DNA of 64,000 bases from Atopobiaceae bacterium (GTDB taxonomy: Bacteria > Actinomycetota > Coriobacteriia > Coriobacteriales > Atopobiaceae), in assembly GCA_022482785.1 (NCBI GenBank), contig JAKVON010000006.1:1-64000 (forward strand). Reading direction: 5' to 3'. The translations under genes were made by a program, and so were the position numbers. The notes beneath the pieces are model-generated. The model saw nothing but the letters and a program-made list of their open reading frames with translations, was not told where the DNA came from and made no database searches. Positions 40,411-50,444 of the stretch are shown piece after piece (positions within the stretch are counted from its first letter, which is position 1; each line of letters starts with the position of its first letter).

Positions 40411-41961
40411 GTGCCGCGTCCGAACTTCAGTGACATGCTCGTCGAGCGCCGCCGCCAGCTTGGCCTCTCGGTCGAGCAGGCCTCCCGAGTCCTCAAGATC
40501 AAGGAGCAGGTCCTCATCGCCTTCGAGGAAGGCGACTTCTCCCACATCCCCAAGAGCGGCTATGCCCAGGGGATGCTCTCGTCCTACGCGCGCTATCTCG
40601 GCATGAACCCCCGCGTCGTGGTCGACGCCTTCTGCGAGGACCTCTTCGAGTACCAGAACGAGGGTAGGACCTCCCACGAGCTCAGGAGGCGCTCTCGCGG
40701 CACGAGGGCGAGCCAGGGGAGTGGCCCCAGCTCCTCGACGCCGAGCATGAACCCCCTGATCGACCGTGGCCAGACCCGGCCCGTCGGCTCCTTCTCGACG
40801 ACCTCCCAGGCCCATTCGACGACGAACTACCTCGCGGGCGGCCGCAGCCCGGCCCCGCGGCGAAACCCTGCCGCCGGCCAGCCGGCGCAGCGCGGCGACC
40901 GCCAGGGCTATGCCGACGAGGGCTACCTGATCGACGGCACGGACGACATGCCCCGCTACAACAGGCGCATGCCCGGGACGGCCGCCTCGAGGCGCGCGGG
41001 CGCGGAGCCTCGCGGCACCTCGGCCCAGCGTGGGGGCCCGGCCGACAGGACCCAGGTCGCGCCCGGCCGCGTCACCACGCCGCGCGCAGACCTCAGCGCC
41101 GCCCAGGTGCGCAGGCGCGGGACGGCGGGCGGGTACGGCTCCGACATCATCACCCGCGACGTGAGCCCCCATGCGACCGACGACCTTCGCTATGGACAGG
41201 CCACCTCCTACGAGGCCGCCTCGACGCGCACGGGAAGGCGCTCGTCCCGGAACATCGCCTCGACAGACCGCCCCAACGTCCGCCGCCGCAACCCCCAGCC
41301 GCAACGCTCCCGCCCGCAGCGCCAGCAGCAGCCCTCGGGACTCGTCGGCTCCGTGAGGCGCTTCTTCTCGAATCCGGCCCGCGCCATGGCGGTCGTCCTC
41401 GCCGTCCTCGCCGTCGCCCTCACGCTCATCGTCATCTCGTCCGTCAGGAGCTGCGCCACCTCCGCCACGGGCGGCTCGCACGCGGTCTCCGTCACGGCCG
41501 CCTCGTCGAGCGCGTCTCCCGCCTCCTCAACCGCGGCGGCGACGTCGGCGGCGAACTCGGCCGCGTCGGCCGCCTCGACGGCTGCGACGACCCAGGCCAT
41601 CACGGAGACGGACGTCAAGGTCGCCGTCGGGGACGGGACCGTCACCTGGGTCGAGATCACGAACGACGGCAAGAGCGAGGTCGCCGAGACGGTGACGGGC
41701 CCCTGGGAGAAGAGCTTCGTCGTGACCGACTCGATCACCATCCAGGTGGGGAGCACGAGCAACGTCACCGTCACCAGGAACGGCCAGACCGTCGCGTTCG
41801 AGTCGAAGGCGTCGGGCGTGGGCTCGCTCACGATCCAGGGCACCAAGGTCAGCGCGACGAGCGGCTCGGCCGCCACGACCGCCTCCGCGACGGGGGCCTC
41901 CACGACGCTCGACGCCGAGGGCTCGGCCGCGACCACCTCCTCGAGCAAGAAGTCTGGCTAG
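40411..41961 (+). CDS. RodZ-like helix-turn-helix membrane protein
   Basis: Single-pass membrane protein with an N-terminal HTH_25 domain (MLVERRRQLGLSVEQASRVLKIKEQVLIAFEEGDF, then YAQGMLSSYARYLGMNP) as in RodZ, which links cell-wall synthesis to shape proteins. A long basic, Arg/Gly/Ser/Gln-rich disordered stretch (about 90-310) precedes the membrane helix (about 324-345). Then come an Ala/Ser/Thr-rich spacer and a DUF4115-like beta domain (VKVAVGDGTVTWVEITNDGK) outside the cell. It starts at GTG 40411, 5 nt after ftsK. In species lacking MreB the partner would differ. I cannot tell which applies. Confidence 0.82.
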   Translation: MPRPNFSDMLVERRRQLGLSVEQASRVLKIKEQVLIAFEEGDFSHIPKSGYAQGMLSSYARYLGMNPRVVVDAFCEDLFEYQNEGRTSHELRRRSRGTRASQGSGPSSSTPSMNPLIDRGQTRPVGSFSTTSQAHSTTNYLAGGRSPAPRRNPAAGQPAQRGDRQGYADEGYLIDGTDDMPRYNRRMPGTAASRRAGAEPRGTSAQRGGPADRTQVAPGRVTTPRADLSAAQVRRRGTAGGYGSDIITRDVSPHATDDLRYGQATSYEAASTRTGRRSSRNIASTDRPNVRRRNPQPQRSRPQRQQQPSGLVGSVRRFFSNPARAMAVVLAVLAVALTLIVISSVRSCATSATGGSHAVSVTAASSSASPASSTAAATSAANSAASAASTAATTQAITETDVKVAVGDGTVTWVEITNDGKSEVAETVTGPWEKSFVVTDSITIQVGSTSNVTVTRNGQTVAFESKASGVGSLTIQGTKVSATSGSAATTASATGASTTLDAEGSAATTSSSKKSG

Positions 41962-41982
41962 AGACGTCAGAAGGGATTTCGG

Positions 41983-42482
41983 ATGGCAAAGGACTCAAGC
42001 TTCGACGTGGTCTCCACGGTCGACATGCAGGAGGTCGACAACGCCTACCAGCAGACCACGAGGGAACTCTCCCAGCGCTATGACCTCAAGGGCTCCGGGG
42101 CATCCGTCGCGCTCTCGAAGCCCGACCGCACCATAACGGTCTCGGCTCCGGCCGAGTTCGTCGCCACGCAGGTCGTCGACGTGCTGAACGGAAGGCTCGT
42201 GAAGAGGGGGATCGACCTCAAGGCCGTCCGCTGGGACGCGGCGCAGCAGGCCTCGGGGGGGAACGGTCCGCGTGGCGGGCCATGTCGTCGACGGCATAGC
42301 CCCCGAGCTCGCCAAGCGCATCTCGAAGGACGTGCGCGACCGGAAGCTCAAGGTCAAGGTGACCATCGAGGAGGACAAGCTGCGCGTGACCTCCTCCTCG
42401 AAGGATGCCCTCCAGGAGGTCATCGCGTTTCCTTCGCGACCAGGACTACGGGCAGCCGCTCCAATATGTCAACTACCGCTGA
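41983..42482 (+). CDS. yajQ: YajQ-family nucleotide-binding protein (two frameshifts)
   Basis: Small cytosolic protein of the YajQ/UPF0234 family; some members bind cyclic di-GMP or RNA. The start DSSFDVVSTVDMQEVDNAYQQTTREL is the family signature. An extra A near 42262 and an extra T in 42428-42430 move the rest into other frames, where it reads VAGHVVDGIAPELAKRISKD, LRVTSSSKDALQEVIAF and the typical end RDQDYGQPLQYVNYR. The restored protein is about 165 residues, the usual length. Its stop falls 4 nt before rimO. Confidence 0.85.
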
Positions 42483-42486
42483 GCCC

Positions 42487-43831
42487 ATGCCGCGCGCGAG
42501 CGTCCTGTACGTGACGCTCGGCTGCGCGAAGAACGAGGTCGACACCGATCGCATGCGGGCCCTGCTCGGGCGTGCGGGCATCTCCGAGGCGGAAGGCGTC
42601 GAGGATGCCGATGCCGTGCTGGTGAACACCTGCTCCTTCCTGGCAAGCGCTACGGAGGAGAGCGTCGAGTGCACGCTCGACCTCGCCGAGCAGGCCGCGG
42701 AGGGCGCGAGGTCGCTTCCCATCGTTATGTGCGGATGCGTCCCCTCCCGCTACGGGGACGACCTCCCCGCCGAGCTTCCCGAGGTCGCGGCCTTCGTCCG
42801 CGCCGAGGACGAGGACGGCATCGTGGGCGTCGTCGAGGACGTCCTCGAGCTCGGGCATGCGGAGGCGCCCGTGACGGCCGGCGTCGCCCTGCGCACGGTC
42901 GAGGGCGCGAGCGCGTACGTCAAGATATCCGAGGGATGCGACCGCTTCTGCGCGTTCTGCGCGATTCCCCTCATCCGCGGCCCCTACCGCTCGCGTCCGG
43001 AAGACGAGATCGTCCGCGAGGTGTCCGAGCTTCTCGCGGGCGGCGCCCGCGAGATCGTGCTGATCGGGCAGGACACGGGCATCTGGGGCAGCGACCTCGA
43101 AGGCCCTGCCACCCTCGCCGGCCTGCTCGCCGCCATAGCCCCCCTTGGTCAAACCCTATGGCGGCTGGATTCGCGTGCTCTACCTCCAGCCTGAGGGGAT
43201 GACCGACGACCTCATCGCCGCGATTCGCGACATCCCCGAGGTGCTTCCCTACATCGACATCCCCATCCAGCACTGCTCGGCGCGTGTGCTCGGGGCGATG
43301 AGCCGGACGGGGTCGGCGGACGAGTTCCGCGCGCTGTTCGCGCGCCTTCGCCGCGAGATTCCCGGCATGGTCCTTCGGACGACCGGGATGGCGGGCTTTC
43401 CCGGCGAGACGGACGAGGAGGCCGACGAGCTGGTCGACTTCGTCCGCGAGGAGGGGTTCGACTACTGCTCGGTCTTCTCGTACTCTCCCGAGGACGGCAC
43501 GGCCGGCGCGCTCATGCCGGACCAGGTACCCGACGACGTCAAGCTCGAGCGCACCCAGCGCCTCCAGGACGCGGCCGAGGAATGCGGCTTCGCGGCCACG
43601 GCGTCGCACGTCGGCGAGGTGGTCGACGTCATCGTCGACGGCGTCGAGGAGGGCGAGGGAGGCCTCGAGCTCGTCGGCCATGCGTGGTTCCAGGCGCCCG
43701 ACTCCGATGGCGCGGTGCATATCGAGTCCGGCGACGTCAGGATCGGCGACAAGGTCCGCTGCCGCCTCACCGACGCGTTCTGCTACGAGCTCGTCGGAGA
43801 CATCGCGAGCGAGGGGAGCAAGGATGAGTGA
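42487..43831 (+). CDS. rimO: Ribosomal protein S12 methylthiotransferase RimO (frameshifted)
   Basis: Radical SAM enzyme that methylthiolates an aspartate of ribosomal protein S12. The N-terminal domain has VTLGCAKNEVDTDRMRALL, NTCSFLASATEES and MCGCVPSRYG. The SAM cluster is GCDRFCAFCAIPLIRGPYRS, and IPIQHCSARVLGAMSRTGS and a TRAM domain with HAWFQAPDSDGAVHIES follow. The frame breaks at an extra G (43147-43148); removing it gives LVKPYGGWIRVLYLQPEGM. Restored length is about 447 residues. It overlaps pgsA by 8 nt. Confidence 0.88.
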
Positions 43832-44438
43832 CTCGGCCCCGCGGGGCCCTTGGACGCCCGCCAACGTCGTCACGGTCGTACGAATCGCCCTGATCCCGGT
43901 CTTCCTGGTCCTGGTGTCGCTCTCGGTTCCCCCGACCGGCGCCGTCTCGCCCTCGCGCATGGCCGTCGCCGTCTTCTTCGCCCTCCTCGCGATGACCGAC
44001 AAGCTCGACGGCTACCTCGCCCGCAGCAGGGGAGAGGTAACGACCTTCGGCAAGTTCCTCGACCCGATCGCGGACAAGCTCGTCGTCACCACCGCCCTCC
44101 TCGTGCTGCTCGTGTGGCAGGTCGTGCCCGTGTGGATGGTCGTCGTCATCATCGCCCGCGAGTTCCTCGTGAGCGGCATCAGGATGGTGGTGGCCACGCA
44201 GGGCGTCGTCATCGCCGCCTCGGGCCTCGGGAAGTGGAAGACGGCCACCACGATGTGCGCCATCGTCGGCTATCTGCTGGCCTACTCGCTGCCGGACGGC
44301 GGCCTCGCCTCGTTCCTCGGGGTCTGCTCGACGCTCGCCCTCTGGGCGGCCGTGATCCTCACCATCGTCTCCGGCCTCGACTATTTCATGAAGTCGAAGG
44401 ACTACCTGCTCGTGGATGCGGGCGAGCCCCGTGGGTAG
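43824..44438 (+). CDS. pgsA: CDP-diacylglycerol-glycerol-3-phosphate 3-phosphatidyltransferase
   Basis: Membrane enzyme making phosphatidylglycerol phosphate. The CDP-alcohol phosphotransferase motif is intact: [20 protein letters not shown] followed by LDPIADK, matching DGxxAR-x8-GxxxDxxxD. The start ASANV-like segment ([20 protein letters not shown]) opens the first of about five helices. ATG 43824 overlaps the end of rimO. At 204 residues it is normal. The rimO-pgsA-cinA-recA order is also seen in Bacillus relatives. Confidence 0.94.
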   Translation: MSDSAPRGPWTPANVVTVVRIALIPVFLVLVSLSVPPTGAVSPSRMAVAVFFALLAMTDKLDGYLARSRGEVTTFGKFLDPIADKLVVTTALLVLLVWQVVPVWMVVVIIAREFLVSGIRMVVATQGVVIAASGLGKWKTATTMCAIVGYLLAYSLPDGGLASFLGVCSTLALWAAVILTIVSGLDYFMKSKDYLLVDAGEPRG

Positions 44439-44960
44439 GCAGGGGGGGACGGCTCCCGACGCGCCCGCGTCGGAAGGCGAGGTCCGCGGCCTCGCCCGCG
44501 AGCTCGTCGAGGAGGCCGTCCGGCGCGGGGTGACGCTCGCGACGGCCGAGTCGTGCACGGGGGGGCTCGTCGCAGGCGCCATCACGGCGATTCCCGGCTC
44601 CTCCGGGGCCCTGCTCGGCGGCGTCGTGAGCTATGCCATACCCGTGAAGGCGGCCGTGCTCGGCGTGGGCACGGACATCCTCGACGCCCCTGGCGTCGGC
44701 GCCGTGTCGAGCGAGTGCGCCGCAGGCCATGTGCGAGGGGGCCCGACGCGTGATCGGCTCCGACCTCGCCGTCAGCGTGACCGGCATCGCCGGCCCCTGG
44801 GGGCGCGGAGCCAGGCAAGCCCGTCGGAACGGTATGGTTCGGCGTCACGGGCCCCTCGGGCACGAGGACGGAGCGCCAGCTGTTCTCCGGGGGGCGCGAC
44901 GAGGTCCGCCAGAAGGCCGTTCGCCGTGCCATTCGCCTCCTCGGAGACTATCTCTCATAA
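44416..44960 (+). CDS. cinA: CinA C-terminal-domain protein, NMN amidase (two frameshifts)
   Basis: Nicotinamide-nucleotide amidase domain of CinA, without the N-terminal MoeA-like half. [45 protein letters not shown] is the family core. Extra bases at about 44725 (G) and 44798 (T) split the rest. The pieces continue as [22 protein letters not shown] and [20 protein letters not shown], ending LLGDYLS at 44960. Restored length is about 180 residues. The start is uncertain: ATG 44416 or GTG 44431, both over the end of pgsA. It precedes recA, as in many bacteria. Confidence 0.85.
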
Positions 44961-45120
44961 TTTTTCCCGAGGCCGCGCACGAGGCGACCGCACCGGGAAC
45001 GCCCCGTTCGGGCTGCTCGGGCCCGACGCCCGCGCCCAATGTGTCGGAACCCCATCCGAATCTGTCAGCATGGTTGCCTTTTTCTGTTGGAAACGCCTGG
45101 TATCTTCTGTCCGTCCGCAA

Positions 45121-45149
45121 TTGACTGCGAACGAATGTTCTATTATTAT
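45121..45149 (+). promoter_or_regulatory. recA promoter with embedded LexA (SOS) box
   Basis: TTGACT (45121-45126), a 17-nt spacer and TATTAT (45144-45149) form a near-consensus promoter. The spacer holds CGAACGAATGTTCT (45128-45141), which matches the Gram-positive SOS box CGAACrnryGTTyC and has the palindromic core GAAC-N4-GTTC. LexA bound here would block polymerase directly. Confidence 0.88.
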
Positions 45150-45178
45150 TGGCGTGTCACGGACGAGAGGGAGAGCAC

Positions 45179-46306
45179 ATGGCAAAGGGCAACCAGTCTA
45201 GTCGAGAGATCCACCCGCGCACGTTCGGCGAGGAGCGCGTGAAGATGATCGACTCCACCACGGCGGAGATCGAGAAGAAGTTCGGCAAGGGCGCGATCAT
45301 GCGCTTCGGAGACGATGGCCCGTCCCTCGAGGTCGAGGCCATCCCCACGGGCTCGGTCGCCCTCGACGCCGCGCTCGGCATCGGCGGCGTGCCCCGCGGG
45401 CGCATCGTCGAGATCTACGGCCCCGAGTCGTCCGGCAAGACCACGCTCTCCCTCGAGATCCTCGCAGAGGCGCAGGCCATGGGCGGCGTCGTGGCGTTCA
45501 TAGACGCAGAGCACGCCCTCGACCCCGGCTATGCCGCCCGCATCGGCGTCGACATCGACGAGGTGCTCATCTCCCAGCCGGACACGGGAGAGCAGGCGCT
45601 CGAGATATGCGACATGCTCGTGCGCTCCGGCGCGATCGACGTCGTCGTCATCGACTCGGTGGCCGCCCTCGTCCCCCGGGCGGAGATCGAGGGGGAGATC
45701 GGCGACACCACGGTGGGCCTTCAGGCGCGCCTCATGAGCCAGGCCCTGCGAAAGCTCGCCGGCTCGCTCTCCAAGTCGAACACGACCTGCATATTCATCA
45801 ACCAGCTCCGCGAGAAGATCGGCATCATGTTCGGCAACCCGGAGACCACCCCCGGCGGCCGCGCCCTCAAGTTCTTCTCCTCGGTGCGCATGGACATCCG
45901 CCGCATCGACACCATCAAGCAGAACGGCGAGAGCATCGGCTCGCGCGTGCGCGTCAAGGTCGTCAAGAACAAGGTCGCCCCTCCCTTCAAGCAGGCGGAG
46001 TTCGACATCATGTACGGCACGGGAATCTCCAAGGAGGGATCCCTCCTCGACATGGGCGTCGACGAGGGAATCGTCGACAAGTCGGGCGCCTGGTACACCT
46101 ACGAGGGAGAGCGGCTCGGACAGGGCCGCGAGGCCGCCAAGGAGTTCCTCCGCACCAACCCCGACCTCTCCGCGGAGATCGACCAGAAGCTCCGCGTCGC
46201 AATCGGGCTCTCCGACCCCGAGGAAGGAGACCTCTCCGCGGATCCCGACGCGAAGGTGCAGTCCCCCTCGGGCCCTGTCGGCGCCCCTGGCACGAAGGGG
46301 GCCTAG
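45179..46306 (+). CDS. recA: Recombinase RecA
   Basis: Strand-exchange protein and LexA co-protease. Walker A is GPESSGKT at residues 81-88; [36 protein letters not shown] and [20 protein letters not shown] are signature segments. At 375 residues it is slightly long, with an acidic, flexible tail. ATG 45179 has GAGGGAGAG before it. It is under an SOS-box promoter and is followed after 3 nt by recX. Confidence 0.98.
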   Translation: MAKGNQSSREIHPRTFGEERVKMIDSTTAEIEKKFGKGAIMRFGDDGPSLEVEAIPTGSVALDAALGIGGVPRGRIVEIYGPESSGKTTLSLEILAEAQAMGGVVAFIDAEHALDPGYAARIGVDIDEVLISQPDTGEQALEICDMLVRSGAIDVVVIDSVAALVPRAEIEGEIGDTTVGLQARLMSQALRKLAGSLSKSNTTCIFINQLREKIGIMFGNPETTPGGRALKFFSSVRMDIRRIDTIKQNGESIGSRVRVKVVKNKVAPPFKQAEFDIMYGTGISKEGSLLDMGVDEGIVDKSGAWYTYEGERLGQGREAAKEFLRTNPDLSAEIDQKLRVAIGLSDPEEGDLSADPDAKVQSPSGPVGAPGTKGA

Positions 46307-46309
46307 CGC

Positions 46310-47011
46310 GTGCCCCGCAATGCCTCTGACGTCAGGGTCGGGGGAGCCGTTCCGCTGGAGATAGCCTTTCCCGAGTGTACCTCCGCGCCCCCTGGCTCTC
46401 GCAAGCCCCGCGCGCGGATCGTCCTGGGGGAGGTGGCCTTTGACTCGGAGGCCATCTCCCTTCCGGTCGCCGCGGCGAGGCTGCTCGGCTCGCGCCTGAG
46501 CGGCGGCGAGGTCTCGGTGGGCTCCCGCAGCGAGCTGCTCTACGAGGTCGGGCGCGCCGAGGAGTCGACCGCCCTCGAGAGGGTCGTCTCGCTCTGCTCA
46601 CATCGCGACCACTCGCGCCACGAGCTGGACGAGAAGCTGCGGCTCGACGGCTACCCCGAGGGATGCCGCACGGCCGTTCTCGATCGGGCCGCCGAGGTCT
46701 CCATCATCGACGACGCCCGCTTCGCCGAGGCCTTCGTTCGCTCCAAGACGGGCTCTGGCTGGGGCGAGAGGCGCATCTCCCGCGAGCTCGGGCGGCGGGG
46801 AATCGACCCTTCCGGCGTCGATTCCCTCCGGTTGCTCTCCTCTTCCCCCGAGGCGGAGTACGAGAGGGCGCTGGGCATAGTCTCAAGGCGACGGATCCCA
46901 GAGAAGAATGCCTACGCGAAGCTCGTCAGGTTCCTCGTGGCCCGCGGCTTCTCGCCCTCGGTCTCGAGCCGGGCGGTCCGCGAGGTTCTCTCGGCCGACG
47001 AAGGCGAGTAG
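46310..47011 (+). CDS. recX: RecA regulator RecX
   Basis: Modulates RecA filaments. The C-terminal two-thirds hold the helical RecX repeats: LCSHRDHSRHELDEKLRLDGY, then IIDDARFAEAFVRSKTGSGWGERRISRELGRRGID, then KLVRFLVARGFSPSVSSRAV. The first 85 residues are not conserved. It starts at GTG 46310, 3 nt after recA, so it shares the SOS promoter. At 233 residues it is within the range of the family. Confidence 0.92.
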   Translation: MPRNASDVRVGGAVPLEIAFPECTSAPPGSRKPRARIVLGEVAFDSEAISLPVAAARLLGSRLSGGEVSVGSRSELLYEVGRAEESTALERVVSLCSHRDHSRHELDEKLRLDGYPEGCRTAVLDRAAEVSIIDDARFAEAFVRSKTGSGWGERRISRELGRRGIDPSGVDSLRLLSSSPEAEYERALGIVSRRRIPEKNAYAKLVRFLVARGFSPSVSSRAVREVLSADEGE

Positions 47012-47059
47012 TCTTTTCTTGGAGGACGCGCATGCCCGCTGGTCCGCCCTGCATATCAA

Positions 47060-47088
47060 TTGACATCGGGGCTGGCCACACGTACGAT
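47060..47088 (+). promoter_or_regulatory. Consensus promoter of rny
   Basis: TTGACA (47060-47065), exactly 17 nt, then TACGAT (47083-47088). It implies a start near 47095 and a 5' UTR of about 185 nt before rny, with no small gene visible in it. Confidence 0.75.
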
Positions 47089-47279
47089 TGAACAGCTTTC
47101 GGAACATGCTCTCGCTCGTGCGCGCTTGCGGGCGTTTCCTCTTGGATTTGTCAGCTCACGACTCAATGACATGCGTTGCCAAGGCCACCAAGGGCTGCTC
47201 CGCGGGCGGGCCGTGTCTGGCGATTGCCCAGACCCGGTCAAGGTCGTCCCCATAACGTCGTATCAAGGAGCAGTGAGCC

Positions 47280-48839
47280 ATGGATATGCCATTCGTAATC
47301 GCACTCATCCTCGGTCTCGTCATCGGCTTCGCCATCGCCTTCGCCTATCTGCGCAACCAACAGTCCACCAAGGTCAGCGCAGCCAACCAGAAGGTCGAGG
47401 AAGCAAAGGCGCAAGCCGAGAAGATCACGTCCGAGGCCGAGAGGCAGGCCTCCAACGCCAAGAAGGAGGCGCTCCTCGAGGCCAAGGAGCAGATCCTCCA
47501 ACGCAAGCAGGAGGCCGAGGCCGAGGAGAAGAAGCGCAAGAGCGAGCTCAACGCGCTCGAAAGCCGCATGATGCAGCGCGAGGAGTCCCTCGACCGCCGC
47601 AACGACTCGCTCGACAAGCGCGAGCACCAGCTCTCGAGCCGCCAGGGCGAGGTTGAGAAGCGCGCCCGCGACCTCGACGAGGTCTATGGCAAGCAGACTT
47701 CCGAGCTCGAGCGCATCTCCGGCCTGACCGCCGACGAGGCCCATGGCGAGATCCTCGACAGGGTCCGCAAGGATACCGTCGTCGAGGAGGCCCAGATCCT
47801 GCGCGACAGCGAGCAGCGCACCCGCGCGGAGGCCGCCAAGAGCGCACGGGAGATCGTCTCGACCGCCATCCAGCGTTGCGCGGCCGATTCCGCCGGCGAG
47901 ATCACGGTCACCTCGGTCCACATTCCCTCCGATGAGCTCAAGGGTCGCATCATCGGCCGCGAGGGCCGCAACATCCGCACGTTCGAGCAGGTCTCCGGCG
48001 TCTCCCTCGTCATCGACGACACCCCCGAGACGGTCATCCTCTCGAGCTTCGACCCGGTCCGCCGCGAGACCGCCCGCGTCGCGCTCGAGAACCTGATCGC
48101 CGACGGCCGCATCCATCCCGCCCGCATCGAGGAGATGTACAAGAAGGCCGAGGAGCTCGTCAAGCAGCGCGTCCAGGAGGCGGGGGAGCAGGCGGCCTTC
48201 GACGCGGGCATCCATGACCTCCATCCGGAGCTCGTGCGCACCCTCGGCGCCCTCAAGTACCGTACCTCGTTCGGGCAGAACGTCCTCCAGCACTCCAAGG
48301 AGGTCTCGGCGCTCTGCGGGACCATGGCCTCGGAGCTCGGCCTCGATCCGGTCATCCCCAAGCGTGCCGGCCTTCTCCACGACCTCGGCAAGGCGATCGA
48401 CCATGACGTCGAGGGCCCGCATGCCGTCATCGGCGCCGATCTCGCCCGTCGCTACAACGAGCGCCCGGACATCGTCCACGCCATCGAGGCGCACCACGCC
48501 GACGTCGACCCCAACACCGTCCTCGACGTCCTCGTCCAGGCCGCGGATGCCGTCTCCGCCGCTCGCCCGGGAGCGCGGCGCGAGTCTGCCGAGACCTACA
48601 TCAAGCGCCTCGAGAAGCTCGAGGAGATCTCGAACTCCCACGAGGGCGTGGAGCGCACCTACGCCATGCAGGCCGGTCGCGAGCTCCATGTCATGGTCGA
48701 GCCCGAGAAGATCTCCGATGCGGAGTCGACGGTGCTCGCCCATGACATCGCCAAGCAGATCGAGGACGAGATGGAATATCCCGGCCAGGTGCGCGTCGTG
48801 GTCATCCGCGAGTCGCGTGCCGTCGATATCGCCAAGTAG
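47280..48839 (+). CDS. rny: Ribonuclease Y
   Basis: Membrane-anchored endoribonuclease that starts bulk mRNA decay in many Gram-positives. One N-terminal helix (residues 4-23) is followed by a long charged coiled coil (about 30-200). A KH domain follows ([27 protein letters not shown]), then an HD domain with [12 protein letters not shown] and IEAHHAD. ATG 47280 has AAGGAG upstream. At 519 residues it is full length. Confidence 0.97.
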   Translation: MDMPFVIALILGLVIGFAIAFAYLRNQQSTKVSAANQKVEEAKAQAEKITSEAERQASNAKKEALLEAKEQILQRKQEAEAEEKKRKSELNALESRMMQREESLDRRNDSLDKREHQLSSRQGEVEKRARDLDEVYGKQTSELERISGLTADEAHGEILDRVRKDTVVEEAQILRDSEQRTRAEAAKSAREIVSTAIQRCAADSAGEITVTSVHIPSDELKGRIIGREGRNIRTFEQVSGVSLVIDDTPETVILSSFDPVRRETARVALENLIADGRIHPARIEEMYKKAEELVKQRVQEAGEQAAFDAGIHDLHPELVRTLGALKYRTSFGQNVLQHSKEVSALCGTMASELGLDPVIPKRAGLLHDLGKAIDHDVEGPHAVIGADLARRYNERPDIVHAIEAHHADVDPNTVLDVLVQAADAVSAARPGARRESAETYIKRLEKLEEISNSHEGVERTYAMQAGRELHVMVEPEKISDAESTVLAHDIAKQIEDEMEYPGQVRVVVIRESRAVDIAK

Positions 48840-48857
48840 CGCCCCCGGTTGGGTGCC

Positions 48858-49953
48858 ATGGCCGAGAGCGACGATGACCTGACCCGGTTCGTCGAGTCAA
48901 TGACCGGCGACGGCGCCCTTCGCGTCGAGGAGGAGCTCGGCGACGGCTTCGTGAAGCTTCGCATCGGCGAGGCCGAGCGGCGCCAGGCCAAGCATGACAT
49001 CCGTTGCGTCGAGGACGCCGTCGTCGAGATGCTCCGGAACGCTCGCGATGCCGGTGCCAGGCGCATCTTCGTGGCCACCGGCCGCGAGGGCGACCTGAGG
49101 ACGCTCGTCGTCCTCGACGACGGAGAGGGCATCCCCGAGCCCCTCCACGCGAAGGTCTTCGAGGCGAGGGTCACGTCGAAGCTCGAGAGCGTCCACATGG
49201 ACCGCTGGGGGGTCCACGGCAGGGGCATGGCCCTCTACTCGATCAGCCAGAACGCGGTCGAGGCGCGCGTCGTCGCCTCGGCCCCCGGGAAGGGCTCGGT
49301 CCTCAAGGTGGTCACGGACGCGACGCAGCTCGCCGAGAAGGCCGACCAGTCCACCTGGCCGACCGTGGGCTCGGACGAGGAGGGCAGGACGGACGTCGTC
49401 CGCGGCCCCCATAACATCGTCCGCGCCGTCTGCGAGTTCGCGCTCGAGTCGCGGGGCGCCTGCGAGGTCTATCTCGGCTCGGCAGCCGAGGTCGTCGCCA
49501 CCGCCTATCGTCGCGTGCGGCCCCATATCTCGGAGGCGGACGTGCTCTTTCTCGACGACCTCTCCTCCCTGCCCGTCGTCGAGCGTCTCGCCGTCTCCGG
49601 CGATGCCTCCGAGCTCGCCGCGAACGCCTTGCGCCCTCGGGCTCGAAATCTCCGGCCGCACGGCGCATCGCATCGTCTCCGGCCAGGTGAAGCCCCTCAG
49701 GAGCGTTGCCGGGCGGCTGCTCGGCACGCGTTCGCATGGGGATGCGGCGCATGCGCCCTCCGAGGTCGACCTCGGCAAGGACCGGCGGGGGCTGAAAATG
49801 TCCCGAGAGGACGTCGACGCCTTCGCCCGGATGCTCGAGCGGGATTTCTCCTTTGTCTCCGAGCGGTATTACCTGCAGCTCAAGGGCATCCCCCGGGTTC
49901 GCGTCTCTGCTGGCAGGCTCGTCGTCACCTTCGATGTCACCAACGAGGAGTGA
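48858..49953 (+). CDS. Uncharacterised GHKL-type ATPase (one-base frameshift)
   Basis: I do not recognise a named family. The N-terminal half is a GHKL (Hsp90/MutL/histidine-kinase-like) ATP-binding fold: N-box EMLRNARDAG at 58-67, G1 DDGEGIP at 87-93 and G2 WGVHGRGMAL at 117-126. There is no phosphoacceptor-histidine or receiver domain, so it is not an ordinary kinase. The C-terminal part, after an extra T at 49629-49630, reads ALGLEISGRTAHRIVSGQVKPLRS, a possible helix-turn-helix, and ends LKGIPRVRVSAGRLVVTFDV. Restored length is about 364 residues. It lies 18 nt after rny and before spoVS, so co-transcription with rny is likely. Confidence 0.7.
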
Positions 49954-50031
49954 ATGGGGGCCCTGTGCCTCCCCGTTGCCGCCATATCCCGATTTTCTTG
50001 TCCTGTCCTGCAGATTTGTTCCCCATTTGTT

Positions 50032-50059
50032 TTGAAAAGCCCTGAATACTCTGTAGAAT
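50032..50059 (+). promoter_or_regulatory. Promoter of spoVS
   Basis: TTGAAA (50032-50037), a 16-nt spacer and TAGAAT (50054-50059), about 62 nt upstream of the spoVS ATG. Confidence 0.6.
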
Positions 50060-50120
50060 GAATGCGTTTGCACGAAGTCGAGAAGACTACCTATGTCGCA
50101 CGAACGTTCCAGGAGACAGC

Positions 50121-50444
50121 ATGGATTTCCTTAAGGTCTCGAGCAAGTCGTCCCCAGCTTCCGTCGCAGGCGCCATCGCCGGCATGGTGAAGGACGGGGT
50201 CCCGGTCAACATCCAGTGCGTCGGCGCGGGCGCGGTCAACCAGTCCGTGAAGGCCATCGCCATCGCTCGCGGCTTCCTCATCCCCACGGGGGTCGACATC
50301 TCCTGCGCCCCCACGTTCTCCGACATCGACATCAACGGCGAGAGCCGTACGGCCATCAGGTTCGCGGTATACGTCCATCGGCTTGTCCCACAGGACAGCA
50401 AGGCCTCGGTCCTCGAGGAGAACAGCATGAGAACGGCCAGCTAG
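50121..50444 (+). CDS. spoVS: Stage V sporulation protein S (SpoVS) family protein
   Basis: Small Alba-like protein. In Bacillus it affects septation and sporulation; many homologues exist in non-sporulating bacteria. DFLKVSSKSSPASVAGAIAG, VNIQCVGAGAVNQSVKAIAIARGFL and GESRTAIRFAVYVHR are the family signature. Start ATG 50121 follows GGAGACAGC; an in-frame ATG upstream (50058) lies almost on the predicted -10. At 107 residues it has a 20-residue tail beyond the usual length of about 86. miaB starts immediately after the stop. Confidence 0.93.
   Translation: MDFLKVSSKSSPASVAGAIAGMVKDGVPVNIQCVGAGAVNQSVKAIAIARGFLIPTGVDISCAPTFSDIDINGESRTAIRFAVYVHRLVPQDSKASVLEENSMRTAS

Noticed and set aside
47012-47279. 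Small gene between recX and rny
   Set aside because: Short open frames in the 268-nt gap lack ribosome sites and motifs; a consensus promoter at 47060-47088 explains the space as the rny upstream region.
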